From the NCBI GenBank assembly GCA_015039465.1, contig MU130382.1, positions 354,386 through 418,385 on the forward strand: a stretch of 64,000 nt of DNA, given 5' to 3'. Within the stretch, counting starts at the first letter, position 1; each line of letters opens with the position of its first letter. Below are positions 1-11,885 of the stretch, piece after piece. The notes beneath the pieces were generated by a model, which saw only the letters and a list, made by a program, of their open reading frames with translations, searched no databases and was not told the DNA's origin. Source of the stretch: Phlegmacium glaucopus (taxonomy: Eukaryota > Basidiomycota > Agaricomycetes > Agaricales > Cortinariaceae). Made by a program: the position numbers and the translations under genes.

Positions 1-603
1 ATGCGGATACAAAGGTAGCTTGGAAGAGGAAGCTCAGTCAGAAGGAAGGAGAATTGGAGGCGATGAAAGTAGGTTGCGTTTAGCTATGAATCGGATTGTT
101 GATTGTTGACGGAACCCTACCAGGTTACCAACGCTGAAATGGCCACTCAACTCTCCAATATAAAGCGTCCAGGCGGGACAGATGTCATGGAGCTTCGCTC
201 TCTAACCACACGCGCAACCAATGCTGAACGAAGACTCAACAACGCTCAAAACCAACTCTTGACAACCGAAGAGAAGTTGGCAAATCTGAACCAGAAAACT
301 GTAGCCGCAGATGGGAAATGGGAAGCCCGAGTGAAGGAATACGAAGCAAGGTTGAAGGCTGCGGAGGAGAGGGTAAAGAGAGAGAGACAAGGGAGTAAGG
401 AGCGAGTTGCGGAATTGGAGAATAGTGTCAAGTGAGTTTTTGGTGTCATTTTCAAGAGAAAGTGGTTGGCTGATATCGTATTGTTTTTTCTTCTTCTCAG
501 GAATTTACAGAGGCAATTGGAACTTGCTCAGAAACGAAATAATCAGTTGAACGACGTGATGGAGGTGAATAAAGTGGCTGGAACCAGCTCTCCTGTACGG
601 TAG
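1..603 (+). CDS. 3' end of a coiled-coil protein gene (5' truncated)
   Basis: Only the last three exons lie in the window: about 3-68, 124-431 and 501-603, joined by introns 69-123 and 432-500 with GT-AG ends and in consistent phase. The encoded tail is about 158 residues, highly charged and rich in Glu, Lys, Gln and Ala, with heptad-like stretches and almost no hydrophobic core, so it should form a long coiled coil. It ends with the short tail AGTSSPVR. I see no catalytic motif. It could belong to a golgin, a spindle or kinetochore coiled-coil protein, or another scaffold; the fragment does not decide. The exon calls are fairly secure because the frame stays open across both introns and ends in TAG at 601-603. 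The next gene is convergent, about 280 bp away. Confidence 0.6.
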
Positions 604-881
604 CACCCCTCCGATGCTGCTCTTCTCTTTTCCTTTTTTTCCTTTTCATTGTATCTCCAACATCTCTTTTCCGGTTCTTTCGCTTTTCATCGTGGACTTC
701 ATCTGCAATTTGCTCTGGCGGCTTATACTCATCGGTTTCTCACACTATCTGTACTTGCAATACCATTAATTAACAAAGGTTGTATTAACATACTTACTTT
801 TCACGGAGAACTTAATAAGACATCCATTTATTATCTTTACCTATCACAATGCACCAGGACGACGGACTGTAGTTCAATTTA

Positions 882-1967
882 TCACAATGAAGCTGGAACT
901 GGAGCGGTCGTCAGCATATATTGTCCAACAAAACTTGCGGCTTCCTCCACCATCTCCTTCGTACAAGCATGTTTAACGCCTTCCTGCACAAATACCTTCT
1001 TCACGCCCTCCGGTCCCACCTCCAACGCATCCACGAAGCCTTCACTCGCACTCCAAGGGACCAAGGGATCTTCTTTCCCAGATAACACCAATACCTTCTT
1101 TCCGAGGAAAGGATTCGAGGAGTCGAGTGATTTATAATTTTTGAAAGCGGGATCTGATTTATTGATGAGGGTAATCAATGAGTTTGGGATGTGAGGTGCT
1201 TGGAATGCGATATCGCTGGTGTGTGCTCTGTGTTTGAGAAGTTCTATATAGTTTGGGCAGCCGATGATGGGTATTCCGAGAGTAATCCTGGGATCTGTGA
1301 ATTAGATGTGAGGGTTATTCATCATAATGAGGGATATGGATTGATGAGGGGGTACCTGTGCTGAGAGCGATCCAGGTTGAATGACCACCTAGGCTTATTC
1401 CAGCGACGCCCCACGTATCGACTTTACAGTCGTCGTGAGGGAAGAAGTAAGCCGGGATGAAATCGATGAGAAAGGATACATCTTGAGCAGTTCCCGCTAA
1501 TCGGAATAAATCTTCTTAGCTATCTTGTTTAAATAGATTGGATGGGATAACGGCAAACTTTGGATAGAGTACATGTCCATTCTAACCCAAGAATCAGGTT
1601 CTTATGATGTGGGAACCTGAGATTACACCTACGCATGAAGGTTGTTACTGACTGTCTCCGTCCATGCATTGTTAGCCTTTGCATCAAGAAGTCTCTGACC
1701 ATGGTTACGATGATCCTAAAAACGGTATCAATACTAGAATGTTTAAAAAATTCTTATGAAATGTATTACTAAAGTGACAATCCAGAGCTGCTGCTGTTCG
1801 TCTCCCGTATTCTTTGCTAGAATTCTTCTAGCGACGGGATCTACGTCCCCAGCTGATCCATGTCGACCGTGTAATAAGAAAAGTATGGCAACTGAACGAG
1901 GTTGGATGTTGGAAGCTTTGTAAACGTTGGTTTGGATTCCACCGATAAGGTGGCTCTCTTTAGACAT
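882..1967 (-). CDS. alpha/beta-hydrolase fold protein
   Basis: Five exons (1967-1770, 1715-1633, 1581-1559, 1496-1356, 1294-882) join in phase to a 285-residue protein; one exon is only 23 nt. The fold is recognisable from an early LLHGRHG oxyanion-type strand, a DHRNHGQR segment, the nucleophile elbow GISLGGHS (catalytic Ser), the acid in SGKEDPLVPW and the histidine in GVKHACTKE, so the Ser-Asp-His triad looks complete. No signal peptide or membrane segment is evident, so it is probably an intracellular esterase, lipase or peptidase-like enzyme; the substrate cannot be told. The start at 1967 was chosen because it is the first Met before the core in the open first exon. It is transcribed divergently from the membrane-protein gene at 2096. 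Confidence 0.82.
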
Positions 1968-2095
1968 TGGGCTGTACTGATGACATAATATCGGCTTTAC
2001 ACAAAATAGCCGAGTTAGCTCTTTCACTTTGTTATTAAGTACTACTACTTGCACCCACCCCCCCGTCGTCGTCCGAGTCGTCGTCGCCAACGTGC
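1968..2095. promoter_or_regulatory. 128-bp divergent promoter between two genes
   Basis: The start codons of the minus-strand hydrolase (1967) and the plus-strand membrane protein (2096) are only 128 bp apart, so both promoters and 5' leaders must share this interval. It contains a C-rich stretch followed by CGTCGTC-type repeats next to the plus-strand start. No clear TATA box is visible. Confidence 0.5.
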
Positions 2096-4658
2096 ATGGC
2101 CTCCTCTCTGCCCTTCCTCTACGTCTCCTCATTATTCACCCTGTCCGCGGCTTATTCATGGAACTTCGATTCTCCACCACAACAGTGTTCTAACCTCACT
2201 GTATCTTTAACGGGTTCGGGAGGCAAACCGCCTTATCGTATCATGGTGCTGCCATATGGACCTACTACGTTGAAGAATAACCTTGAGGTTCGAAGGATTT
2301 TGGATGTACCATTCCCGGACGGCTCGACGACCGTGTCCTTCCAACTCAAATATCCAGCCAATTCACAACTCGTCGCTGTTGTAAGTATAACTTTCTTTAA
2401 CTTTTTTTTTTTTTTTCCTTTCAATATTCCATTTCTTTTGTTATTGTTATTGTCGTTGGCGGGCTCATCTCAGTGGCATCTGTTTTCTGGCCTTCATACC
2501 TGTGCTCCAATGCACCGGGGTTATTTCAACGTTGCGCTCCACCTTATCGTCATTACGGCACGCACTGGTTTCATTCATCACAAAACATGTGACGCGAAGA
2601 TTTTTTGCTCCACCAACTCCAATCCAAAAAAAGGGGCGCCAAAAATTCCTCTGCATTTTGGCTGTCTCCGTTGCGTCTATTTCAATGCGCAGTTTCTCCC
2701 ATCACAAATCAAACAACCGTCATCGCTTTTTCGAGTTCTCTGATCACATCTAGATCTGGTTCCATATATAGCGTAAACTTGCAGGGCCAGAAAGCCTACG
2801 CCACGGTATACGGCAGCTAGTGGGTCCGGCATCGGTGGTCTTTGCCACTTGATTTCCCACCGCTTGCTATAGATTACCCCCATTGCCACTACGCTCCCGC
2901 TGCTGCCCGGCTTCAATTCTTTAACGTTGGGTATTCGAGTTGCCCGAACGCCCCTCCCAGCGCACGAGACTTTCCCAAATGGCCTCCTTAATCCGCATAT
3001 ACCCACTATTTTACTAGCGGAGCTACTGCAACGATAGGAGAGGGGACGCCATCTATTTCTGCTTATCCAATGCATAGAGCTCTCGTGACAACAATCTTCT
3101 TCGTACTTCATCGGGAGGGGCCTCCATTTCACTTTAATTTCTACATCCTTATCACCATTCTTGTTTCAAAGATATCGACATTCGCATCCTATAGGAGTTG
3201 GAAGCTCAATCGTGTTGAACTCGGCCTTTCTCAGGACGCGCTGCGGAGCGAACGGTCGGGCCTGCAACTCTTGGAATATGTCAAAGGAAGCTACCTGGTT
3301 CCGTTAAGTTACCTTGGTTTCACTACGCCGCGGCCTACATTCCACCGCGGTTTCCATTCAATCTTATTTAAATTTCTCTCTCAATCTCTTTTATTCCCGT
3401 TTCCTACACTGGATTTCTTGAATATTTTGGTTACAGCATACTGATATGTTATCCCTGCTGCAATAGGTCAGTGACGGCACGGCGTTCGGCTCGGGCGGCA
3501 CCAGCGTTGCAGCACTCGTACAAACATCATCTGACACATCATGTTTTGACTCGAGCACACAAACATCTCCTGACTTTGTGTTCTCAATCTTGCCCCCAAA
3601 TCAAATAGTTCAGTGTCAAGAAACGCGGATATGGTGGGATAACTCCACAGTCCAAGGGTGCGCATTTCAACTTTGTCCTCATCATCCGACTCATTCTCCG
3701 CTCATAGGACAACCAACTTCCTTGGTGTCATTCCTGGGGGACAATCGTTCGTTGTTCCAGAGACAAATATTACAAATGTGTCGCAACAAGGCACGGGGTT
3801 CACGTGGAAACCGTCTATACGTGGAGGTACCACGCTTATCCTGATTGGAGGAGATAATCGAGGAAATGGCTCGGCAGGGAGTACGACGAACCTCGTTAGC
3901 CCTGGCACTTCAAACGATATCACTTGTCTATCGGATACTAGCCCAAGCTCGACGGCTGGGAGTCCCGTCGGCGGGACTTATCCTACTGGGAATGGAGGGT
4001 TCGCTCTTTTTCTTCCTTGTATCATCTCTTTGAACTGAAATCGATTCTTAGTTGGACAGGAAGAAGTTCTAGCGGCTCACACGTAGGCGCCATTGTTGGT
4101 AGCGTATTCGGTGGTCTCGCATTCATAATCGCATGCATCCTCCTGTTCTGGGTACTCCGCCGACGTCGGAACAAACAAAAGAGAACGAAAAAACTACCTG
4201 CAGATCTCATTGACGCGGAGGACGACGACGACACTCCTCGAGCTATGCGACAAAACGAGCTTCCTCAGAATTATCAACCTGAACCATTTATGATTCCCAT
4301 ACCCGACGTTACAGCTTCTGAGTTCGACGATGATTTATCTATCAGGGGTCCGTTGTCGGCGGGTACGGGGAGTTTCTATGCGAGAGCTGAAACGCCAGAT
4401 AGGGTTTCTACTTATGGTGGTTTAGGTGGTGGTTTAGGTGGAGGTGGAGGATCGAGTGCGGGAGGTAGGAAGGGAGGAGCTCCCAAGCCGATGAGAGCAG
4501 TCAACATTATTCAACATCAGGATGCGGGGCCGACTAATAATGAAGAGAAGGAAGAACCCCTTGAGACTATAGAGTTGCCACCTGCTTATACGATGATGAA
4601 AACTTCGACGACGTCAGGTGGTGACGGTCCGTCCGCTTCTACTTCTGCTAGTAACTGA
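2096..4658 (+). CDS. secreted type I single-pass membrane protein, function unknown
   Basis: Four exons (2096-2380, 3467-3657, 3708-3998, 4052-4658) join in phase to 457 residues. Order: signal peptide (residues 1-20, ending near SAAYSW), an ectodomain with conserved-looking Cys, PPYR and QLVAV-VSDGTAFG blocks, a Ser/Thr/Gly-rich stalk with N-glycosylation sites, one transmembrane helix (GAIVGSVFGGLAFIIACILL), a basic stop-transfer RRRRNKQKR, and a cytoplasmic tail with an acidic run, a Gly-rich stretch and LPPAY near the end. I recognise the layout as a common but uncharacterised agaricomycete plasma-membrane protein family; a sensor or wall-anchored role is only a guess. The first intron is 1,086 nt, against about 50 nt for the others. 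The tandem duplication starts inside exon 3, so a truncated second copy lies at 13736. Confidence 0.8.
2381..3466 (+). other. 1,086-nt intron, possible inserted sequence
   Basis: The donor GTAAGT at 2381 and acceptor CAATAG at 3461-3466 keep the QLVAV / VSDGTAFG frame intact. The length is about 20 times that of the neighbouring introns. A polypyrimidine stretch and CTCATCTCAG near 2464-2473 look like an old acceptor. The remaining sequence to about 3430 has no long ORF in the gene's direction, no tRNA and no terminal repeats that I could match, so it is probably a degraded insertion. Confidence 0.5.
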
Positions 4659-5575
4659 AATGAAGAAGGGGGTGACGGTTGAAGGCTTGAAATCATACAA
4701 TTTGAAACTGGATTTCGCATTTCTGGCATGCTTACTCACGTGCGTGCATGTTTTTTCTTTCGTTCTTGTCACCGATTCCCCCGGAAGTCGTGTCTGTATA
4801 ATCATATACCTGGCTTTAATCCGTCGTTGCTGTTGCCTAAATTGCCAATACTTCTTTATTTTCCTCCCTCTTCTCAAATTGTATATGAAAATTGAACAAG
4901 TGGACAGAGTCCTTTCTCTGTCATTCTTTTAACTGTATAGTCATTTCTATTTTCCAGTCCTTTGTCAATTCATACATTAGTTCACCCATATTTATAAAAA
5001 AAAGGACATTTCATGCCTTCAAAACAAATTCAGCTTGCTTTGAGGTGCCACTTGCAAGTGCCTTTTTGTTACCTGCACACATGCCAATAAAATATTTAAT
5101 TAATTTGTAGAGGATAAATGGGTGTATACACTGAAAGCTATATACAAGGGGGTAATGGGGAAAACACCTTCAATTATGTATCAGTTAGTTGCAGATGAGA
5201 AATGATAGTGATAATAGATCTTGCAATGAAATTGAATTATGGATTATAACTTTTGGGTATACCTCAAGAGTCAAGGCTCATTATGTCATTCTCACCTGTT
5301 AGTAATTATTCATGCTTGAAGGAATTGAATATTACTATGGTTGACATTGAGTTTCAATATAATGCTGTCTAGTACAAGTACATTAGTGAAAATATCTGGG
5401 GATGTGGGAACTAAATGGATGTCTTCTTGATGCAAGAAAATAGGAGTGGGTTCAAGAACATAGAAAGGTGGTAAAATAAAATTAACAAGCTACAATAAGG
5501 AGAATGGAAAATATTTGTCTTGTTGTAATAATCAGTCAATAATGTTAATCCAGAAACTATATTTGAGAACAAATG
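4659..5575. other. intergenic, 3' ends of membrane-protein and NLR A genes
   Basis: Both flanking genes end here, so this is shared 3' UTR and spacer. The sequence is AT-rich and nearly collinear with 14430-15905 in unit B. It contains one copy of TTGGGTAT at 5253-5260, the empty target site of the MITE found in unit B. I see no gene. Confidence 0.7.
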
Positions 5576-8500
5576 TTAGTAAAAAATTGCTGAGTAAAAT
5601 CCAGGAATCATGCACACCTCTAAAACCAAAACCTCTCCTGATCTATATCCAAGGCATATCTTAGACAGATGTTGACTTGTAATTACTGGTTTGCGGAAAG
5701 GAGGAGGAATCCAGATTCTCTGAAGGGTTTTGGTGTGGAATATAGTAGTTTCAGATAGTGCAAGGAAAGATGGCTGGGATGAAAGGTGAATGTTGCCATA
5801 TGAGTCTTTCCAGGTAAAAACACCATCAGGAAGTGGTTTTAGCTCTGATTCACACTCTCCTGCAGAAGTATTCCAGATCTGTGCTGCAGTGTAATCATCA
5901 GATGCAGACCCAACATTCATACCATCAGGAGAGAAAACAGCAGATCTGACCCAGGATGGGTGTCCTTTCAGCTCAGTTTCACACTCTTGTGTGGCTGTAT
6001 TCCATATCCGTGCAGTATGATCATCTGATGCAGACACAATATACATGCCATCAGGAGAGAAGACAACAGAATTGACCTGCTTTGAATGTCCTTCTAGCTC
6101 TGCTTCACACTCTCCTGTGGCTGCATTCCAGATCCTTGCAGTGTGATCAGAAGATGCAGACCCAATATGCATACCATCAGGAGAGAAAACAGCAGATTTG
6201 ACCCAGGATGAATGTCCTTTCAGCTCAGTTTCACACTCTTGTGTGGCTGTATTCCATATTCGTGCAGTATGATCATCTGATGCAGACACAATATACATGC
6301 CATTAGGAGAGAAGACAGCAGAATTGACCTGCTCTGAATGCCCCTTCAGCTCTGCTTCACACTCTCCTGTGGCTGTATTCCAGATCCTTACAATGTGATC
6401 ATGGCATGCAGACACAATATGCCTACCACCAGGAGAGAAGACACCAGAAAAGACCTGCTCTGAATGTCCTCTTAGCTCTGCTTCACAATGTCCTGTGGCT
6501 GTATTCCAGATCTGTGCAGTGTGATCATAAGATGCAGACACAAGATGCATACCATCAGAAGAAAAGACAGCAGAATTTACCCAGGATGAATGCCCTTTCA
6601 GCTCAGCCTCACACTCTCCTGTGGCTATATTCCATATCTGTGCAGTGTGATCATAAGATGAAGATACAATATGCATACTATCAGGAGAGAAGACAGCAGA
6701 CAAGACCTGCTCTGAATGTCCTTTCAGCTCTGCCTCACACTCCCCTGTGGCTGCATTCCAGATACGTGCAGTTTGATCATAAGATGCAGACACAATATGC
6801 AAACCATCAGGAGAGAAAACAGCAGATCTGACCCAGGATGTATGTCCTTTCAGCTCTGCTTCACACTCTCCTGTGGCTGTATTCCAGATCTGTGCAGTGC
6901 GATCAGAAGATGCAGACACAATATGCATACCATCAGGAGAGAAGACAGCAGATCTGACCCAGGATGAATGTCCTTTCAGCTCTGCTTCACACCCTCCTGT
7001 AGTTGTATTCCAGATCCGGGCAGTGTGATCAGCAGATGCAGACACAATATGCATACTATCAGGAGAGAAGACAGCAGACAAGACCTGCTCTGAATGTCCT
7101 TTCAGCTCTGCTTCACATTCCCCTGTGGCTGCATTCCATATCCGTGCAGTGTTATCATCAGATGCAGATACAATATATGCACCATCAGGAGAGAAGACAG
7201 CAGACAAGACCTCTTCTGAATGTCCTCTCAGCTCTGCTTCACACTCTCCTGTGGCTGTATTCCAGATCCAGGCAGTGTGATCATAAGATGCAGACACAAT
7301 ATGCTGACCATCAGGAGAGAAGACAGCAGACCTGACCCAGGATGTATGCCCCTTCAGCTCTGCTTCACACTCTCCTGTGGTTGTATTCCAGATCCATGCA
7401 GTGTGATCATCAGATGCAGACACAATGTGCATACCATCAGGAGAGAAGACAGCAGAATTCACCTGCTTTGAATGCCCTATCAGCTTTGCTTCACACTCTC
7501 CTGTGGCTGTATTCCAGGTCCTTACAATGTGATCATGGCATGCAGATACAATATGCCTACCATCATAAGAGAAGACACTAGAATTGACAATCTTTGGATG
7601 CCTCAGAACTGCTTCAGATGGACTCCATGTCTTTCTCCTCCCCACACAGAGCCTCCATTGACAGTCCATTCTACTTCCATATATTTTCCAGATATCTGAT
7701 TTTTCTGGCAGCCAAGCTAATGCTGATGGACATCCTTCAAGGCTGTTTCTTTTGATGAAATCAAAATTCTCTTTCAGAAACCGTTCAGCATCAATCACCA
7801 TTATAGCTAAGTGCTTTTGGCTTGGCTTTTGGGTCTAGTTTCCATTGTCACCTGTAAGTACAATTCATTCACAGCAACAAGATCACTTACATTTGCCCAT
7901 TTTTCTAGCTTATATAGTGCATGCATTGCAGTTCCCAACTCTCCTAAAATACTTAAACAATCTATCCATCGCAGAAGATGTGTTTGAAAAAATTGTTTCA
8001 ATTTATCAGATCCCTTGCTGTTGTCTGCATAGATGAAGTGATAGGCCCAACTATCACAAGCATATGCAAGTGATTCAGAAATCTCTTTACATCTTCTCTG
8101 TGCCAAGTAAGAAACATCCTTTTTACCTGACCACTCTGTGTCCATTAATGATAGACATTGAAGTGCTATGGATCTATGTGAATCACAGGGGTCAAGATAG
8201 TGCTTTGAGGAAGGCCTCTGATTACTGATGAAATCATAGAAGGAGGCATGGAATGTTGAGATGGGTACATCAGGGCCTTGAGATGGAATATATATCAGGG
8301 AATGAAGAGAAGAAAGGGCAGCATCAGTGTGCTCTATGGCCATTTGCATCAACTCACTGATGGCAGTCATAGAAAGAGGATTGTAAGCATATACAACAAC
8401 TGTAAGAACTGTCTGTATATCTAACTTCTCCCAACTATTTGCAGAGGCATAGGCAGCATCCAAAATTCTTTCATAAAGGATATCTAATGGCTGGCTTAGA

Positions 8501-10120
8501 CCAGATGTTGTCTCCACTGCAGAATTAACAACAGCTGAAAGACGCCAAGGCATGCAAGAGCTACCTCTCTCAGTAATATATTTGCAGACAGTTGCTGCAT
8601 AAATGAACAAGGTGCCAGACATGGTGGCAAGGCTTTCAAGTTCAGCCTCAGGAGGCCAATTATGCCTATTGTGCTTTACTTGGCCATGAAGCAAGCAATC
8701 TTTAATGTAAAGCTCAATATCAGCCCTGACAATCTCCCTTTCAACCTCATGAAGGATGAAACAAGAATGATCCCAAGAATCATCATCAAAAGTCTCCTTG
8801 AGCACTAGCTCTGGACGACTAGTGATGAAGAACTTGACTGGAAGAGATTTACTATGCTTTAAGATCATAGAAAGCAACTCAGCCACAAGGGACTGGTTGC
8901 AACACTCATCCAGAGCATCAAGAACAATAACTGGGACATCTACTACTTCTCTGATATCCCTGCTAGTGTATGCATCAGTGAGTGGTTTAACAATGAAATT
9001 CAGGAATTGATTCCTGATCCTCCAAGATGAGCAGTCAGGATTGGTTTCCACCACATCCAGGATAAGTTGTGACAGAGAAGGAAGATACTTGGCCATCTGA
9101 AGGGCAATGGTGGGGATGATGCAACAAACATCACTAGTATCAACCCGGAGGTAAGAAGAGAAGAAGGTACCACCAAGGGAACCCTTTTCACGGAGCATTT
9201 CGCTGAATGTGTAAGCAATTGTCGTTTTGCCAGTTCCAGCCATCCCATTGAGCCAGTATACCTTCGTGGTCATATCATTTGCCCATACTTGCAGCGCGTC
9301 AAGGATTGCCTTGCGGGTGTTCTTCGTACATGCGTTACGTTGAGCAGGAGACGCCGCATCATACTCAGCAAATTGAGCACGCGGCAAGAGTTTCTCAGTT
9401 AGTGAGATCTATGAACTAGCCTTTAGCGAAGATGATCGTCCTCCAAAGATATGCACTCACTAAGATTCGAGAGCTTGATTGTTCACTTCCATCAGCTTTG
9501 GACGCATGCTGGATCTGACAAGATGATAAAACTCTCAGTACAACGATTGGCTCTTACGCAGATAGAGTGATCCTTACACTGTTGGCCATATTGATTGTCG
9601 ACTGACTCAGGTATACATTTTGAGCGCCTTGGAAGACAGACATTGGACTATTGGTGATTGGAGATGTGTGCTACATGAGCGGTGGTTAGTGACGACGACG
9701 GTGAGCACAGCATAGACGCTGACCGCGGGAGTTTCTAGTCCTGGGCTACTAGGGGAACCAGGTTCGGGCACAGCAGGCTCGGATGCTGAAATGGGTATGG
9801 AGATTGGAGGGGACGCCGTGTATGCTTCTATATTTGCAGCCGCCATGGCAAGCGCCCGATCAGCGCTGACCACAGAGACCATTTCGAGCGGCAAATTACT
9901 TGAAAGTATGAAGATGTTAAACGAATATCAGACAACAGGATTTTACCCACCTTGTTCCTGCATCCGCCACCACTGTATGACTACCAGAGCCTGAACCCAC
10001 CTCGGTCGATGATGTTCTACTAGGTGGGCGCTTCAAATGAAAAAGAGAAGAGAACTTCTTTTTGCAAGATCGAGCAAATTTGTCTACGCGGTTATTCCTA
10101 GATGATCGTTCGCTCGACAT
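5576..10120 (-). CDS. NLR-type NACHT-WD40 receptor, copy A
   Basis: A fungal STAND/NLR receptor. Likely exons: 10120-9951 (MSSERSSRNN, basic, Ser-rich), 9898 to about 9700, one containing MSVFQGAQNVYL near 9643, 9514-9461, 9408-7887 (NACHT) and 7806-5576 (WD40). From Met 9387 the NACHT shows Walker A GMAGTGKTT at residues 48-56, Walker B VIVLDALDE, and the sensor-like FITSRPE. An 80-nt intron (7807-7886) joins it in phase to a 741-codon exon with a linker and 14 WD40 repeats of 42 residues. Known role of the family: nucleotide-driven oligomerisation after ligand binding to the repeats, often in heterokaryon incompatibility or immunity. No HET, HeLo, PNP or lipase-like effector domain is visible at the N-terminus. 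The splice from exon 2 to the MSVF exon is unresolved, so translation could also start at 9643. The frame is otherwise open throughout. Confidence 0.85.
5836..7600 (-). repeat. 14 tandem WD40 repeats (126-bp unit), copy A
   Basis: Fourteen consecutive 42-codon units of the pattern GHS-x-x-V-x-SAVFSPDGMHIVSAS and IWNTATGECEAEL. The DNA itself is repetitive. Units differ mainly just after GH (SSW, SEQ, SKQ, TSW), after DG, and around SxDxTAxIW. The last unit has one extra Ala. Boundaries are approximate. Confidence 0.9.
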
Positions 10121-11885
10121 GATGATGATAGTTTCAATGAAGAGGTAATGTGCAGTGGCTGTACTAGTTTAAAGGGTACCATTCCCACGTAGACTCGGAA
10201 TTCAGGTTTGAATAATGGTAACACAGCTATTTACTACCAAAAAGTAGTTGTATGTGATGGCTCATACAAACCGTCCTTGACAGTCTCCCGCTACTTCACT
10301 TTTATTTTGCGCAACCCGCAGCTTAACAGGATATCGTTTCAGAATAGATTAATCTTGATATATAAGCTTCGCAACAGTACTGATATGAAGATTGAGAGAC
10401 AGGCGAAGCTTTTTCGGTCCATCTTGAATAAAGACGGACAGGTAGGGGTAGTTAGATGGGGACAGTTTCATGGGAGTCACGGAGGTGAGATCGGTCAACA
10501 ATGTGGACGGAGAACCATGGGAAGATTATGATATCAGTTTCATATTTTCCTGCCACTTTGCGGACCAGCCTAGTAAAAGATGGAGAAACAAAAAGGGGAC
10601 TGGAGAAGGGGGAATAAGAAGGTAGGTATCAGATGGTGTCGAGTCCGTAGGCGACCAAGTCACCGCCTTTCCGATGCTGGGCGCCTAGTGATTGACGGAG
10701 TCAACTGAGTATCCAACTACAACATCATCAAGTTTGTTGAGAAGCTTGATGGATTTTGCCTGTGGTCCATGGGGTCTTTCCAGGTCCTTCCGGCGAGTTT
10801 TCTGCAGGTGCTTTGCAAGCGGATATATATTGATATGTGCATTATTATATCCGGCGGGGAATCACGGCCAGGGATATGACAGAGGGGAGTTAGATAGATA
10901 GCTATGCTGATGAAATGTTTGATGATTTTTATCAGTCTTTTCTGGAAAATAAAGATACAAGTAGTATTAGAACAGGGAACACGACCGATGTCAGGTTGAC
11001 ATGGGAAAATATGTGGATGCTAGTTTACAGGAGACAACTATGAAGATGCTGAGTTTGTACTTAGTCTGAAGTAGGAAAAATTGACGCACCTTTCGACATA
11101 TATCCGGACATGGAGACCATATTCATTCGGATGTACTTCCCTGCTGTCATAGGGATCTCTAGCAGACATTGAGACGCGACTGTGGTAGAGACCCATGAGA
11201 AAGTCGAGAGTTATTGACGAACTCGCAAAATGCCATTTTGTCATAGCTTTGACCTTCAGGTTCTTTGCCTCAGTTACGTTGCTAACGGCCCCTGACCTGA
11301 GTAGGTTTCCCTCTTCCGGAGTCCGGACGGTTCTGTTCGGGCACTGCATCCACGGTCCACCCCAAACGCACCTACGGTTGTGCTTGCATATTTCTTTAGG
11401 CATTTGTTCGTGACCACTCTAACTGAACTGCAACATTTGGGGCCGACATCTCAGCTGCACAACCTCGCACAACAGTCCAGAAAACATATGAGGGCCAGAC
11501 AGGGGTAATGTCCAATTGGATTGATCGTGAGTTATCGTCATGCTAGACTGTCACCCAACTCTTCACAAATCAATGATTTTCCTCGGTACAAAGCATCTGA
11601 AAAGCTCGTCACTTTGTTTCAATGAAAAGCGCATGCATTACGTAAGTGAGCGCAAGCAGGGGAAGTTGATTGGTCCATATTCAATGAACTGTGCCCATGG
11701 ACGCACTGCGCTGCATCACCAGGCTCCAGCCCTTCTTTTCTGTTTTTCTTTTATCATTTCAACGCCATGTGACGAAGATCTCTGTTTTATTTAAGCTCCA
11801 CTTGGCCTTTCGCTGATTTAGGCTTCGATCAATTTGTGCGTCGTACCGCACATGGGATCTTCATACACTGACTGAGGATGCACAT
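10121..11885. other. upstream region of NLR A, no gene recognised
   Basis: This should hold the NLR A promoter and spacer. It is partly collinear with 20423-22735 in unit B, with several indels. An ORF of about 120 codons on the minus strand near 11038-11403 keeps its frame in unit B only over its last 40 residues, so I do not call it a gene. I see no RNA gene. Confidence 0.5.

Noticed and set aside
649..1137. 162-codon plus-strand ORF
   Set aside because: It lies antisense to the alpha/beta-hydrolase last exon, which carries the catalytic Asp and His.
5836..7600. Long direct-repeat array as a CRISPR-like structure
   Set aside because: The repeats are contiguous coding WD40 units with no spacers, in a eukaryotic gene.
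6406..7699. Series of plus-strand ORFs over the WD40 array of copy A (and similar over copy B)
   Set aside because: They are antisense shadows of the 126-bp repeats; the minus-strand frame encodes clear WD40 units with conserved GH and IW positions.
11038..11403. 121-codon minus-strand ORF as a small gene
   Set aside because: The frame is kept in unit B only over the last third and breaks elsewhere; there is no domain or start conservation.
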